Source: CAZKRU01 sp964555235 (GTDB taxonomy: Bacteria > Verrucomicrobiota > Verrucomicrobiia > Methylacidiphilales > CAMAQI01). From it: a stretch of DNA of 45,602 nt. The position numbers and the translations under genes are program-made. The notes under the pieces are model-generated. The model made no database searches, was not told where the DNA came from, and was given only the letters and a program-made list of their open reading frames with translations. The stretch spans positions 1-45,602 of the forward strand of contig CAZKRU010000030.1 in assembly GCA_964555235.1 (NCBI GenBank), written 5' to 3'. Positions 1 to 8,128 of this stretch are shown one piece after another (the first letter of the stretch is position 1; each line of letters opens with the position of its first letter).

Positions 1-69
1 GGTCTGCTGCTCGGCTACCTCTTTCTTTTTGTTTGGCTCGGAGTCTTCTCCTACTTTTTCTTCCAATGA
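1..69 (+). CDS. C-terminal end of an integral membrane protein (partial)
   Basis: The first reading frame is open from base 1 to a TGA at 67-69 and encodes about 22 residues that are almost all hydrophobic or aromatic (Leu, Phe, Tyr, Trp), as in a last transmembrane helix ending in Gln. Its stop overlaps the queD start as ATGA, the coupling style seen throughout the window, so it is very likely the end of a real upstream gene in the same operon. The family cannot be told from this piece; a precursor transporter or another membrane protein is equally possible. Confidence 0.6.
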   Translation, partial: GLLLGYLFLFVWLGVFSYFFFQ

Positions 70-428
70 AAGTCACCCTCGCCAAAGATTTTGAGTTTGA
101 AGCCGCTCAAGCACTGACCTCTTTTCCCGAGGGACACAAGTGTCGGAACATTCACGGCCACAGTTTTAAAATCACCATTAAAGTCGAAGGCGTCGTCGAT
201 CCCAAAACCGGAATTCTTTACGATCACGCCCGAATTTCAGAAGCGATGCATCCCCTCATCGATCAAGTCGACCACGCTTACCTCAACGAAATCCCCGGAT
301 TGGAACAACCGACCATTGAAACCATGTGTCATTGGTTCTGGGCCCGCCTCGCCCCTCAACTTCCCGGCCTCAGCGAAATCGAACTCTGGGAAACTCCAAG
401 AGCCCGGTGTATTTATCGTGGGGAGTAA
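66..428 (+). CDS. queD: 6-carboxytetrahydropterin synthase QueD
   Basis: A 120-residue protein of the QueD/6-pyruvoyl-tetrahydropterin synthase family, which converts dihydroneopterin triphosphate to 6-carboxytetrahydropterin in queuosine/7-deazaguanine synthesis. Visible motifs are EGHKCRNIHGHSF (residues 22-34) with Cys26 and the zinc histidines His30 and His32, DHAYLNEIPGLEQPT (69-83), and the terminal ETPRARCIYRGE. The position that is usually the first zinc histidine (AAH) is Gln here (FEAAQ, residue 15). The ATG at 66 is chosen because it overlaps the upstream stop and matches the family start; a TTG at 33 would add 11 hydrophobic residues. Other queuosine genes are not visible nearby. 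Confidence 0.93.
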   Translation: MKVTLAKDFEFEAAQALTSFPEGHKCRNIHGHSFKITIKVEGVVDPKTGILYDHARISEAMHPLIDQVDHAYLNEIPGLEQPTIETMCHWFWARLAPQLPGLSEIELWETPRARCIYRGE

Positions 429-448
429 ATCCGACAAATAAAAATCTC

Positions 449-799
449 ATGAGTCAAGACACGCTCGCCGCCTACATCATCATTCCACTCGTCCTTCTCA
501 TCTTTGGATCTTTCATCCGGCGGATCATCAAATTTGGAGGTCTGAAAGCGGCTCTATTTGGAGCCAAGATTGAGAGGACGATAGGTGAGGTTTCTGGAAG
601 TAAAGCGATGATTAAAACGGTCTTAAAAGTTCACTCTCTTCGTGCTGAATCGGATAAGACAGTGGCATTGGAGATCGTCTCTACGAGCCTTGCGAGCTAT
701 CAAATGTTACCGATTACTTTGTCGACCTCTGAAACAAGAAAATTGATCGATCTTTTGGAGACTGCAATCGGAGATAATACCACAGCACTAAACCCCTAA
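449..799 (+). CDS. small single-pass membrane protein, unknown
   Basis: A 116-residue protein starting MSQDTLAAYI. Residues about 8-24 form one transmembrane helix followed by basic residues (FIRRIIKFGG), so the rest probably lies in the cytoplasm. The C-terminal 80 residues look like a small soluble alpha/beta domain. No family was recognised. It begins 20 bases after queD on the same strand and may be cotranscribed. Its stop overlaps the stop of convergent hemB by four bases (796-799). An upstream start at 326 would lie inside queD and is unlikely. No good Shine-Dalgarno is seen. Confidence 0.6.
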   Translation: MSQDTLAAYIIIPLVLLIFGSFIRRIIKFGGLKAALFGAKIERTIGEVSGSKAMIKTVLKVHSLRAESDKTVALEIVSTSLASYQMLPITLSTSETRKLIDLLETAIGDNTTALNP

Positions 800-1803
800 C
801 TCCCCCTCAACCCCTTCGCCACTTCCTTCGCAAAATAAGTCAAAATTAAATCCGCTCCCGCCCTCTTGATCGCAATCAAAGATTCATCCCGCGCTTTGAC
901 GAGATCGAGCCAGCCCCGCTCTGCTGCGGCATGAAGCTGGGCGTATTCCCCTGAAACTTGATAGGCCGCCAAAGGAAGCTCTGTCGTCTCACGTAAATCT
1001 CTCAAGATATCCAAATACGCTCCCGCCGGTTTCACCATCAAAACATCGGCTCCCTCCTCTTCATCAAGTTGAGCTTCGCGTAACGCTTCTCGCCGATTCG
1101 CCGGATTGAGCTGATACGTTCGCTTATCGAGTGAGGCCGTTCCAGCCGCTTGAAGACTTCCGACCGCTTCACGAAAGGGACCATAAAAAGCTGAGGCAAA
1201 TTTCGCGGAATAAGCCAGGATTGCCGTCTCAATCAATCCCTTTTCATCGAGGGCCTGACGAATCGCTCGAATCCGTCCATCCATCATATCCGACGGCGCC
1301 ACCCAATCCGCTCCTGCCTCCGCTTCCATGACGGCGAGTTTTTGTAACATCACGACCGTCGAATCATTATCCACTTCATCCTGAGCATTCAACAACCCAT
1401 CGTGTCCATGGGTCGTATAAGGATCGAGCGCGACATCGGTAATGATCGCCAACTCGGGAATCGAAGCCTTGATCTCTCGAATCGCCCGATAAAGAATCTG
1501 ATCTGGGCTCAGCGCGTATTCGCCTCCCGCGGTTTTATGCTTCGGATCAATCACCGGGAAAAGCGCAATCGCCGGAATTCCAAGATCCGCAATGAAACGA
1601 CACTCCTCCAACACCGTCCCCATCGTGTGACGCATGATCCCAGGCAACGAATCAATCCGCTCGGCTGCGCCCGTACCCTCTTTTACAAAAACCGGCTGAA
1701 TTAAATCCTGAACGGAAAGACGGGTTTCCTGAACCATCGCTCGAATGGTCGAATTCCGCCGATAACGACGCATCCGGTTTGTCAGGTCAATTGTCTTTTT
1801 CAT
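796..1803 (-). CDS. hemB: delta-aminolevulinic acid dehydratase (porphobilinogen synthase)
   Basis: A 335-residue enzyme that condenses two 5-aminolevulinate molecules to porphobilinogen in heme and chlorophyll synthesis. Both Schiff-base lysines are present: YSAKFASAFYGPF (Lys201) and MVKPAGAYLD (Lys258). The metal loop reads DVALDPYTTHGHDG, with aspartates where zinc enzymes have cysteines, so this is the Cys-less, Mg-type form. The ATG at 1803 lies inside the end of rbfA (17-base overlap), and a start at 1851 would only add an rbfA-overlapping tail. Fourth gene of the nusA-infB-rbfA-hemB run; the usual truB neighbour is absent. Confidence 0.96.
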   Translation of the reverse strand: MKKTIDLTNRMRRYRRNSTIRAMVQETRLSVQDLIQPVFVKEGTGAAERIDSLPGIMRHTMGTVLEECRFIADLGIPAIALFPVIDPKHKTAGGEYALSPDQILYRAIREIKASIPELAIITDVALDPYTTHGHDGLLNAQDEVDNDSTVVMLQKLAVMEAEAGADWVAPSDMMDGRIRAIRQALDEKGLIETAILAYSAKFASAFYGPFREAVGSLQAAGTASLDKRTYQLNPANRREALREAQLDEEEGADVLMVKPAGAYLDILRDLRETTELPLAAYQVSGEYAQLHAAAERGWLDLVKARDESLIAIKRAGADLILTYFAKEVAKGLRGS

Positions 1804-2173
1804 TTTCCAAATTCTCTGCCGGTGCCGAATCTTCAATCGGTCCGATCTCATTCAAAATCTGCATGATCCGATCTCCGCGCTCAATGCCTCGATCAAATCG
1901 AAAGGTCATTCGAGGTGTATTTTTGAGCCCCAACCGGTGTGAAACCACCTTTTGCCATTCGTAAGCGTGCTTATTGAGTCGCTCCAAAATCCGATCACGA
2001 TGCTCAATTTCTTCAAGAATGCTGATAAAAACAAAGGCTTGTTTGAGATCGGGAGTTACATCAACCGCAGAAATCGTGATGATCATTCCTTCCAATTCGC
2101 GCTGACGCTGAATCAAGCCCGCCAATTCGATCTTGATCGCTTCACTGACTCGTACGGTACGACGGGTCGCCAT
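1787..2173 (-). CDS. rbfA: 30S ribosome-binding factor RbfA
   Basis: A 128-residue protein of the RbfA family, a KH-like cold-shock factor that binds the 30S subunit and helps mature the 16S rRNA 5' end. The N-terminal RTVRVSEAIKIELAGLIQ, the central VTPDLKQAFVFISIL strand-helix and the C-terminal PRMTFRFDRGIERGDRI, which precedes the last helix, are typical. The acidic, Asn-rich tail is short. It lies 19 bases downstream of infB, the usual order, and overlaps hemB by 17 bases. Confidence 0.93.
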   Translation of the reverse strand: MATRRTVRVSEAIKIELAGLIQRQRELEGMIITISAVDVTPDLKQAFVFISILEEIEHRDRILERLNKHAYEWQKVVSHRLGLKNTPRMTFRFDRGIERGDRIMQILNEIGPIEDSAPAENLENEKDN

Positions 2174-2192
2174 ATCCTAAACCTTGGAAAAA

Positions 2193-4319
2193 TTAAAGGG
2201 CCTGAGGAAACTTCTCGAGCTGGTAACACTCGATAATGTCTTCCTCTTGGTAGTCGTCAAAGTCACCGAGACGCACACCGCATTCCACTCCGGAGCGAAC
2301 CTCCGCCGCTTCGTCTTGAAAACGCTTGAGCGTGAGAAATCCTCCATCGTACAACGGCTGACCGCGACGCAAGACCCGTGCCCGCGCGGTACGCACCAAC
2401 CGTCCGGTCTGCACCAGACAACCGGCCACCGGAAAGGTCGAGAGCTCGAACACTTTTTTGACAATTGCCGTACCGACTTTGCTTTCGCGCAGTTCGGGGT
2501 CGAGCAATCCTGCCATTGCTTCCTTCATCTGATCGATCAATTCGTAGATGATACTGTAAAGTTTGATTTGAACGCCTTCGCGTTTCGCCGCATTCGCCGC
2601 GGAGTTTTCCGTTCGCGAATTAAACCCAACCAGGATCGCGCCGGATGCTTTGGCGAGAAGAATGTCGGATTCCGTAATGGGACCGACTCCCGATTGAACG
2701 ATATTGAGATCGACCTTTTTACTTTCGATCTTCATCAGCGAACCAATAATCGCCTCGACCGAACCTTGTGTATCGCCGCGAATAATGAGTTGCAGCACTT
2801 TTTTCTGACCATCCGCAATCGTTTCAAAAAGATTTTCGAGGGTAACCTTCGGAGGAGCCTCTAACTTTTCCAAGCGAAGCTTCTGTTGACGCTCGTCGGC
2901 AAGCTGACGCGCTTCACGGTCATTCTTCATGATCACAAATTCTTCACCCGGGAGCGGCACCCCATCAAATCCGAGAACCTTGACCGGAATCGAAGGTCCG
3001 GCTTCTTTGACTGATTGCCCTGCATCATTCAAGAGTCCCTTGACTCGACCGTAAAAGCGACCCGCAATAATGTTATCACCCAAGTGCAGTGTCCCCGTCT
3101 GAACAATGACCGTTGCCGTAGGACCACGACCGACTTCCGTCTGCGCTTCCACCACGCGTCCGCGAGCGGTCCCCTTGGAGTTTGCCTTAAGTTCCAAAAT
3201 TTCCGCTTGGAGTTGAATATACTCGAGTAACTTGTCGATATTGAGTTTTTTCGTCGCCGAAACTTCCACACAAATCGTTTCACCACCGTATTCTTCCGGA
3301 GCCAATCCCTTTTCCTGAAGCTGTCCTTTGACACGCATCGAATTTGCACCAGGCGCATCAATCTTATTGATCGCCACAATGATTGGAACTTTGGCCGCTC
3401 GGGCGTGAGAAATCGCTTCCTCGGTTTGCGGCATAATTCCGTCATCCGCCGCAACCACCAAAACCACGATATCCGTCAAATTCGCTCCACGCGCACGCAT
3501 CGCCGTAAAGGCAGCGTGACCCGGCGTATCCAAAAATGTAATCGTCTTCTCTTCATGCACCACGGTGTAAGCACCAATGTGCTGCGTAATTCCGCCCGCT
3601 TCACCCGCAACGACGCGTGTCTTACGGATCGCATCCATGAGTGAAGTCTTACCGTGATCGACATGTCCCATGAACGTGATGATCGGAGGACGATATTCAA
3701 GATCAGCTTCCTTCACCGGCTCGGGTTTCGGAGGTTCTACGACTTTGACGGGAGCATGAACCGCTCCTTCGCCTTTCTTGCGAGTCTCCACTTCCAATGT
3801 CCAACCAAGCTTTACACAAACTTTATTGGCAACTTCCGCTTCGATCGTCTGCGTGAGACTTGCGAAAACATTCAACTCCATTAAATGATGAATCAACTGA
3901 AAGGATTTAATCCCGAGCTTTTCCGCCAAATCCTTGACGACAATCGGCCCTTTGTGATGAATCAGCTTCTGAGTCTCCGGTGCTTCCTCCGCATTCGGAG
4001 CGGAAACCACGGGAGCCGGAGCTGCAGCGACCACTGGTTTGACTTCAATCTTTGCTTCGACTTTCGGAGCTTCAGGAACCGGAGCCGGTTTGGGGGCAAC
4101 GGGTTCAGGAGCGGGAGCCGCAGCAACGACAGGAGCAGCTTCCTTGGGGGCCGGTTCCGTCACCTTGGCGCGAGTTTTTTTAGGCTTTTCCTCAACCAAC
4201 GTTTCCGAGGTCTCCGGTTTTTTCTTCGCCGCAGTGGCACGCGGCTTTGCCGTCGCGGTCTTACGGACGGCGGGCTTCTTTTCAGCTCCGGAGCTGGAAG
4301 TGGATTTGGGGGTAGGCAT
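2193..4319 (-). CDS. infB: translation initiation factor IF-2
   Basis: A 708-residue GTPase that delivers initiator fMet-tRNA to the 30S subunit. Residues 1-115 are a low-complexity Ala/Pro/Lys region, followed by an IF2-N domain (about 120-170). The G domain has G1 GHVDHGKTS (218-226), then DTPGHAAF, and NKID for guanine recognition; domains II-IV follow. The N-terminal extension is shorter than in E. coli IF-2 (890 residues). Its ATG is 16 bases downstream of the nusA stop, and the order nusA-infB-rbfA is the conserved one. Confidence 0.97.
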   Translation of the reverse strand: MPTPKSTSSSGAEKKPAVRKTATAKPRATAAKKKPETSETLVEEKPKKTRAKVTEPAPKEAAPVVAAAPAPEPVAPKPAPVPEAPKVEAKIEVKPVVAAAPAPVVSAPNAEEAPETQKLIHHKGPIVVKDLAEKLGIKSFQLIHHLMELNVFASLTQTIEAEVANKVCVKLGWTLEVETRKKGEGAVHAPVKVVEPPKPEPVKEADLEYRPPIITFMGHVDHGKTSLMDAIRKTRVVAGEAGGITQHIGAYTVVHEEKTITFLDTPGHAAFTAMRARGANLTDIVVLVVAADDGIMPQTEEAISHARAAKVPIIVAINKIDAPGANSMRVKGQLQEKGLAPEEYGGETICVEVSATKKLNIDKLLEYIQLQAEILELKANSKGTARGRVVEAQTEVGRGPTATVIVQTGTLHLGDNIIAGRFYGRVKGLLNDAGQSVKEAGPSIPVKVLGFDGVPLPGEEFVIMKNDREARQLADERQQKLRLEKLEAPPKVTLENLFETIADGQKKVLQLIIRGDTQGSVEAIIGSLMKIESKKVDLNIVQSGVGPITESDILLAKASGAILVGFNSRTENSAANAAKREGVQIKLYSIIYELIDQMKEAMAGLLDPELRESKVGTAIVKKVFELSTFPVAGCLVQTGRLVRTARARVLRRGQPLYDGGFLTLKRFQDEAAEVRSGVECGVRLGDFDDYQEEDIIECYQLEKFPQAL

Positions 4320-4335
4320 GGTTCGTTAACTCGGC

Positions 4336-5592
4336 TTAGGCAGGATTTAAAACTTTCAGGGCTTCTTCACGTACTCGTTGGATCGTCGCTTCATCGAGAT
4401 CAGGGAGGGCTTCCTTCAAGTCAGTCACCTCGACTTCAGCAATCACATCGACTCCGGCAAATCCCGCAGAAACGAGCTTGTTCGCCAATTCGCGATCGAT
4501 CGAAAGTTTGGCCGCCAGCAGTTCCGCCGCATGCCCCACTTTTTCTTCCATCTGAACTTCCGTCGCCTTCGTCTCTTCGAGTACATCGATTTCCCAACCG
4601 ATAAGCTTCGATGCCAAACGCGCATTACGTCCGCGAATTCCAATCGCCAACTTTAAATTTTCAACATCGACCGTCACCTTGATACGGTGAGCCGCCTCGT
4701 CCACATCAATCGTCTTGAGCTTGGCCGGCTTGAGCGCCTCGACTACCAGCTCGCGAACATTCGGGGACCATTTAAAAAGATCGATCTTTTCGTTGTTCAG
4801 CTCGCGAACGATGTTCTTCACGCGAGAACCGCGAATCCCGACGCAAGCACCGACCGGATCCACTTTTTCGTTGGAAGACCAGACCGCGAGCTTCGTACGA
4901 TAACCCGGCTCACGAGCAATCGCCTTGATCTCCACCGTCTTGTCGTTCAGCTCGCTGACTTCGAGTTCAAAAAGTTTTTTAACAAAATCCGGATGACTCC
5001 GGGAGAGCATGATCTCCGGTCCGCGTGTCGAATTTTCAACCGAAACGACGTACGCACGAATGCGTTCGCCCGCCTGGTATTCTTCCGTCGGAACGCGCTC
5101 ACGCGCCGGCATGATCGCCTCAAATTTTCCGAGATCGACAACGACATCGGATTTCTCAAAACGGCGAACCACTCCCGCCACAATACTTCCCGCACGATCC
5201 TTGAACTCGGCAAAAATCATGCCGCGCTCGATGTTGCGAATCGTCTGATTAATCGTCTGCTTGAAAACCTGTGCCGCAATCCGGCCGAAATCACGGGGAG
5301 TCACTTCGACTTCTACGAGCTCTCCGAGCATGGCGCCCGGCTTCACATCGCGCGCTTTCGAAAGCGAAATTTCGTCATGAGAAGCCTGCACCCGATCCAC
5401 TACCTTTAACTGGGCCAAGGCACGGATCTTCCCACTCTTCGGATCGATCTGCACACTCAACTCATTGGCAGGACCCACACTCTTGCGTGCAGCGGTCAAC
5501 AAGGCGGCCTGTACTGCTTCCAGCATGACATCCCGCTTGATCCCTTTTTCCTTCTCCATGTATTCCAAAATTGAAACAAATTCCTGGTTCAT
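4336..5592 (-). CDS. nusA: transcription termination/antitermination factor NusA
   Basis: A 418-residue RNA-polymerase-binding factor. In order: the N-terminal polymerase-binding domain (about 1-125), S1 domain (about 130-200), KH1 and KH2 (about 200-345, with VGACVGIRGSRVKNIVREL and AIGIRGRNARLASKLIGW), then one short helix-hairpin-helix-like C-terminal segment. It lacks the two full acidic repeats of the E. coli protein, so length and layout fit the shorter NusA forms. A Shine-Dalgarno (AAGGAG) is placed well before the ATG at 5592. No rimP lies upstream; the 227-base leader holds a possible attenuator instead. Confidence 0.96.
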   Translation of the reverse strand: MNQEFVSILEYMEKEKGIKRDVMLEAVQAALLTAARKSVGPANELSVQIDPKSGKIRALAQLKVVDRVQASHDEISLSKARDVKPGAMLGELVEVEVTPRDFGRIAAQVFKQTINQTIRNIERGMIFAEFKDRAGSIVAGVVRRFEKSDVVVDLGKFEAIMPARERVPTEEYQAGERIRAYVVSVENSTRGPEIMLSRSHPDFVKKLFELEVSELNDKTVEIKAIAREPGYRTKLAVWSSNEKVDPVGACVGIRGSRVKNIVRELNNEKIDLFKWSPNVRELVVEALKPAKLKTIDVDEAAHRIKVTVDVENLKLAIGIRGRNARLASKLIGWEIDVLEETKATEVQMEEKVGHAAELLAAKLSIDRELANKLVSAGFAGVDVIAEVEVTDLKEALPDLDEATIQRVREEALKVLNPA

Positions 5593-5621
5593 GGTCTTCT
5601 CCTTTCGAGACTTCTGACGAC

Positions 5622-5667
5622 AAAAAAAAGTGGAAACTTTGGGTCCCCACTTTCTTGCGTAAGAAAG
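5622..5667 (-). promoter_or_regulatory. possible attenuator in the nusA leader
   Basis: Read on the minus strand, the leader first gives a perfect hairpin CTTTCTT-ACGC-AAGAAAG (5667-5650). A second hairpin follows, AAAGTGG paired with CCACTTT (5653-5647 with 5633-5627), extendable by G-U pairs and running into eight T residues (5629-5622), as in an intrinsic terminator. The two hairpins share the AAAG at 5653-5650, so only one can form at a time. The terminator ends about 30 bases before the nusA start. This layout would let the operon be controlled by premature termination; that role is inferred. Confidence 0.5.
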
Positions 5668-5782
5668 ACTTTGAGCGGGAATACTGGCAATTAAATCAGA
5701 TACGTCAAGCGTCGATTCTTTTGAAAAACGCTCGCTTATTTTTTAACGATCCCGAGGAAGAATAAGGACAAGGGCGATTCCT

Positions 5783-5809
5783 CACACAAAGGCACGAAGA
5801 GACAAAATC
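5783..5809. repeat. single arm of the CGAAGCCAC-type intergenic repeat
   Basis: The sequence CACACAAAGGCACGAAG followed by AGACAAAATC matches, in inverted sense, the right arm of the hairpin at 25811-25910 and resembles the 14947-15013 hairpin. Only one arm is seen here. It lies between the actP stop (5820) and the nusA leader, and the rest of this 227-base gap holds only the nusA leader hairpins and perhaps a weak promoter (TTGACG on the minus strand at 5708-5703, with no good -10). Confidence 0.5.
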
Positions 5810-5819
5810 AAAAGACTTT

Positions 5820-7367
5820 TTACTCGCCCAAATGCATCCGCCGCACCATCTGATCGTGCTTCGCGATCGCCGCCGGTTCCGGCTTTGCCAGCGAGACCAA
5901 AATTCCCGTCACGAAGGAGAGCGGAATCGTCACCAAGGCCGGATTTTTCAACGGAAACCAAGCGTTCGTTCCGTGAAGCAGATCGACCTGAATCGTCGGC
6001 GAAAAGAAGATGAAAATGAGCGTCGATGCGGTTCCGACCAACATGCTCGCCACCGCTCCCGCCGTGGTCAGACGATGAAAGAAAATCGCCAGAATCAACG
6101 CTGGAAAATTCCCGCTCGCCGCAATCGCAAACGCCAACGCCACCATGAACGCCACATTTTGTCCTTTAAAAAGAACTCCAAGCAAAACGGCCACCACTCC
6201 AAACATCACCGTGGCAATCCGCGCCACCTTGATTGATTCCGATTCCGAAGCCTCTCCCTTGCGAACCACATGCGTCCAAAGATCGTGAGAAACCGCCGCT
6301 GCACCGGAGAGCGTCAAACCCGCTACCACCGCTAGGATTGTCGCAAAGGCGACCGCGGAAATAAATCCGAGGAACGGACTCCCTCCCAACACCCCCGCCA
6401 ACATCACCGCCGCCATGTTCCCCCCCTTATCCACCGAAACAATCGACTCGCGACCAACAAAAACCGCAGCGCCAAACCCCAAAATGAAGGTCACCAAATA
6501 AAACCAACCAATCCAGCCGGTTGCGTAAAAAACCGAGAGTCGCGCCGTCTTCGCATCCTTCACCGTATAAAAACGCATCAATATATGAGGGAGTCCGGCC
6601 GTTCCAAACATCAATGCCATTCCGAGCGAAATAGCATCCCACGGATTGCTCACCAGTTTCCCTGGCGCCAGCGGCTGCGTCTCGGCGTACTTTTTAGAAA
6701 CTTCCTCGAAAAGTCGAAGCGGATTACCCCCAAACTGCCAGAGCACCATTCCCGCAAGAACCGTCGCTCCGGAAACCAGTAGCACGGCCTTAATGATCTG
6801 AACCCAGGTGGTTGCAATCATTCCTCCGAACAAGACGTAAAGAATCATCACCCCGCCGACCAGAATCACCGAATACTCGTACGGAATCCCAAACATCAGT
6901 TTGATCAAATTTCCGGCGCCCACCATCTGAGCGATGAGATAAAAGATAATCACGACCATCCCCGAGAAAGCCGCAGAAACACGGATCGGCGTTTGGCTTA
7001 AGCGGTAAGCGAGAACATCCGCAAAGGTGTACTTCCCGAGGTTCCGGAGCGGCTCCGCAATTAGAAACATCACCACCGGCCAGCCAACCAGCCAGCCGAC
7101 CGAATAAATCAATCCGTCAAATCCACTCAACGCCACCAACCCGGCAATTCCGAGAAAACTTGCCGCACTCATGTAATCACCCGCCAGAGCCAATCCATTC
7201 TGCCAGGCGCTGATATTCCCACCCGCCGCAAAGAACTCGGAAGCGCTCTTCGTTTGTCGCGCCGCCCAATAAGTAATCCCCATGGTGACGGTGATGAAAA
7301 AGAAAAAGAAAGCGATGGCCACCGGTTGCGGCCGTCCTAATTGTTCTGCCCAAGTTTCAGGATTCAT
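5820..7367 (-). CDS. actP: sodium:solute symporter, acetate permease ActP type
   Basis: A 515-residue transporter of the sodium:solute symporter family with about 13 transmembrane helices. The N-terminal ITYWAARQTKSASEFFAAGG, the run QNGLALAGDYMSAASFLGI and GTAGLPHILMRFYTVKDAK are typical of the ActP subgroup that takes up acetate and other short monocarboxylates with sodium. The start overlaps the end of the DUF485 gene by four bases, the usual yjcH-actP pairing. No acetyl-CoA synthetase gene is visible next to it, so the exact substrate is inferred from the subgroup only. Confidence 0.9.
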   Translation of the reverse strand: MNPETWAEQLGRPQPVAIAFFFFFITVTMGITYWAARQTKSASEFFAAGGNISAWQNGLALAGDYMSAASFLGIAGLVALSGFDGLIYSVGWLVGWPVVMFLIAEPLRNLGKYTFADVLAYRLSQTPIRVSAAFSGMVVIIFYLIAQMVGAGNLIKLMFGIPYEYSVILVGGVMILYVLFGGMIATTWVQIIKAVLLVSGATVLAGMVLWQFGGNPLRLFEEVSKKYAETQPLAPGKLVSNPWDAISLGMALMFGTAGLPHILMRFYTVKDAKTARLSVFYATGWIGWFYLVTFILGFGAAVFVGRESIVSVDKGGNMAAVMLAGVLGGSPFLGFISAVAFATILAVVAGLTLSGAAAVSHDLWTHVVRKGEASESESIKVARIATVMFGVVAVLLGVLFKGQNVAFMVALAFAIAASGNFPALILAIFFHRLTTAGAVASMLVGTASTLIFIFFSPTIQVDLLHGTNAWFPLKNPALVTIPLSFVTGILVSLAKPEPAAIAKHDQMVRRMHLGE

Positions 7368-7624
7368 GGAGTGTTTTTAATCCGGTGGATATGATGATCA
7401 AAGTGGTTGTTCGCCCACCACGCGTAAACTCCGGTAAGCACCCACGAAATAATAATTACGGAGGCCCCCGTCAACATTCCGACACTCAATCCCGAGACGA
7501 CCTCCCGGGCCATGAGACTCTTGTTAAAGGCAATCAAAAGAATGAATCCAAAATAGGCCACCATCTGAATGAAAGTCAAAAGGAGCGCAATTTTCCAACG
7601 TTTCGCAGCAAGTTCGTGCAACAT
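7364..7624 (-). CDS. DUF485 inner membrane protein (YjcH-like)
   Basis: An 86-residue protein with two transmembrane helices (about 13-37 and 50-75), starting MLHELAAKRWKIALLLTFIQ and with the family-like stretch YFGFILLIAFNKSLM. DUF485 proteins are regularly encoded just before acetate-type symporters, as here with a four-base overlap, and probably act with the transporter; their exact role is not established. The start codon has no clear Shine-Dalgarno. Confidence 0.88.
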   Translation of the reverse strand: MLHELAAKRWKIALLLTFIQMVAYFGFILLIAFNKSLMAREVVSGLSVGMLTGASVIIISWVLTGVYAWWANNHFDHHIHRIKNTP

Positions 7625-7718
7625 CGTAGGAAGGCTTTAGAGAAGCTCCCGTCAAACCGCAAGCTCCAATTTGTGACAAAATCAAGTTCGATCAAAAACG
7701 ATAAAGCAAACAGGATCA

Positions 7719-7775
7719 CCCTATTTTTCCTGAATTCGTGAGTTCCAGATTCAACAACACGCAGCTGCCGTTTTA
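7719..7775. repeat. half copy of an intergenic repeat shared with 29768-29826
   Basis: This stretch, from CCCTATTTTTCCTGAATTC to GCAGCTGCCGTTTTA, aligns along its whole length with 29768-29826, with only scattered substitutions. The second copy has an inverted partner arm (29726-29747) that is not seen here, so this is a half or decayed element. It lies in the divergent gap between DUF485 and the vapBC-like operon. Nothing else was recognised in 7625-7803. Confidence 0.65.
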
Positions 7776-7803
7776 CCCGCTCACGACAGGAAATTTTTGA
7801 CAC

Positions 7804-7832
7804 ATTCCATAAATATGGCATATTTATGGAAT
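7804..7832. promoter_or_regulatory. perfect 29-base palindrome over the antitoxin start: likely operator
   Basis: Bases 7804-7817 are the exact reverse complement of 7819-7832 around a central base at 7818; each half contains CCATAAATATG or its complement. The antitoxin ATG (7826-7828) lies inside the right half. Ribbon-helix-helix and similar antitoxins commonly bind such palindromes to repress their own operon, so autoregulation is likely. The site overlaps where a ribosome-binding site would be, suggesting a leaderless or very short 5' end. Confidence 0.65.
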
Positions 7833-8128
7833 TGAAAACAACTTTAGAGATCCCCGATGAGCTTTTTCGGAAAGCAAAGATGCGCGCCGCCACTGAAAAT
7901 CGGCGACTTCGCGACCTGATTGCAGAAGGACTCACCCTCGTCTTAAACTCCTCTCCCCCCTTGCCAACGCAAGAATCCCGTCCCTCCAATGATCCCGAAG
8001 CTCTCCTCAAGGCTTTCGAAAGTATTCGCCTTTGTCCCTCTCCCTCCCCCACACGAATTCAAACCCTTATCGATGAATCCCACCATCTGCGGCGTGGCGG
8101 ATGGAATCGCGAGGATCTGCGATCGTGA
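7826..8128 (+). CDS. antitoxin of a VapBC-like module
   Basis: A 100-residue protein. The first 40 residues (MELKTTLEIPDELFRKAKMR, then a basic helix RRLRDLIAEGLTLVL) look like a ribbon-helix-helix DNA-binding domain; the Pro/Ser-rich middle and the C-terminal RRGGWNREDL would be the toxin-binding tail. It directly precedes and overlaps a PIN-domain toxin gene (GTGA, 8125-8128), which fixes its role. A perfect palindrome spans its start codon, as expected for an autorepressing antitoxin. Confidence 0.8.
   Translation: MELKTTLEIPDELFRKAKMRAATENRRLRDLIAEGLTLVLNSSPPLPTQESRPSNDPEALLKAFESIRLCPSPSPTRIQTLIDESHHLRRGGWNREDLRS

Noticed and set aside
2184..4604. Long plus-strand open frames opposite infB and nusA
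   Set aside because: They lie fully antisense to clear genes and show Arg/His/Phe-rich shadow composition.
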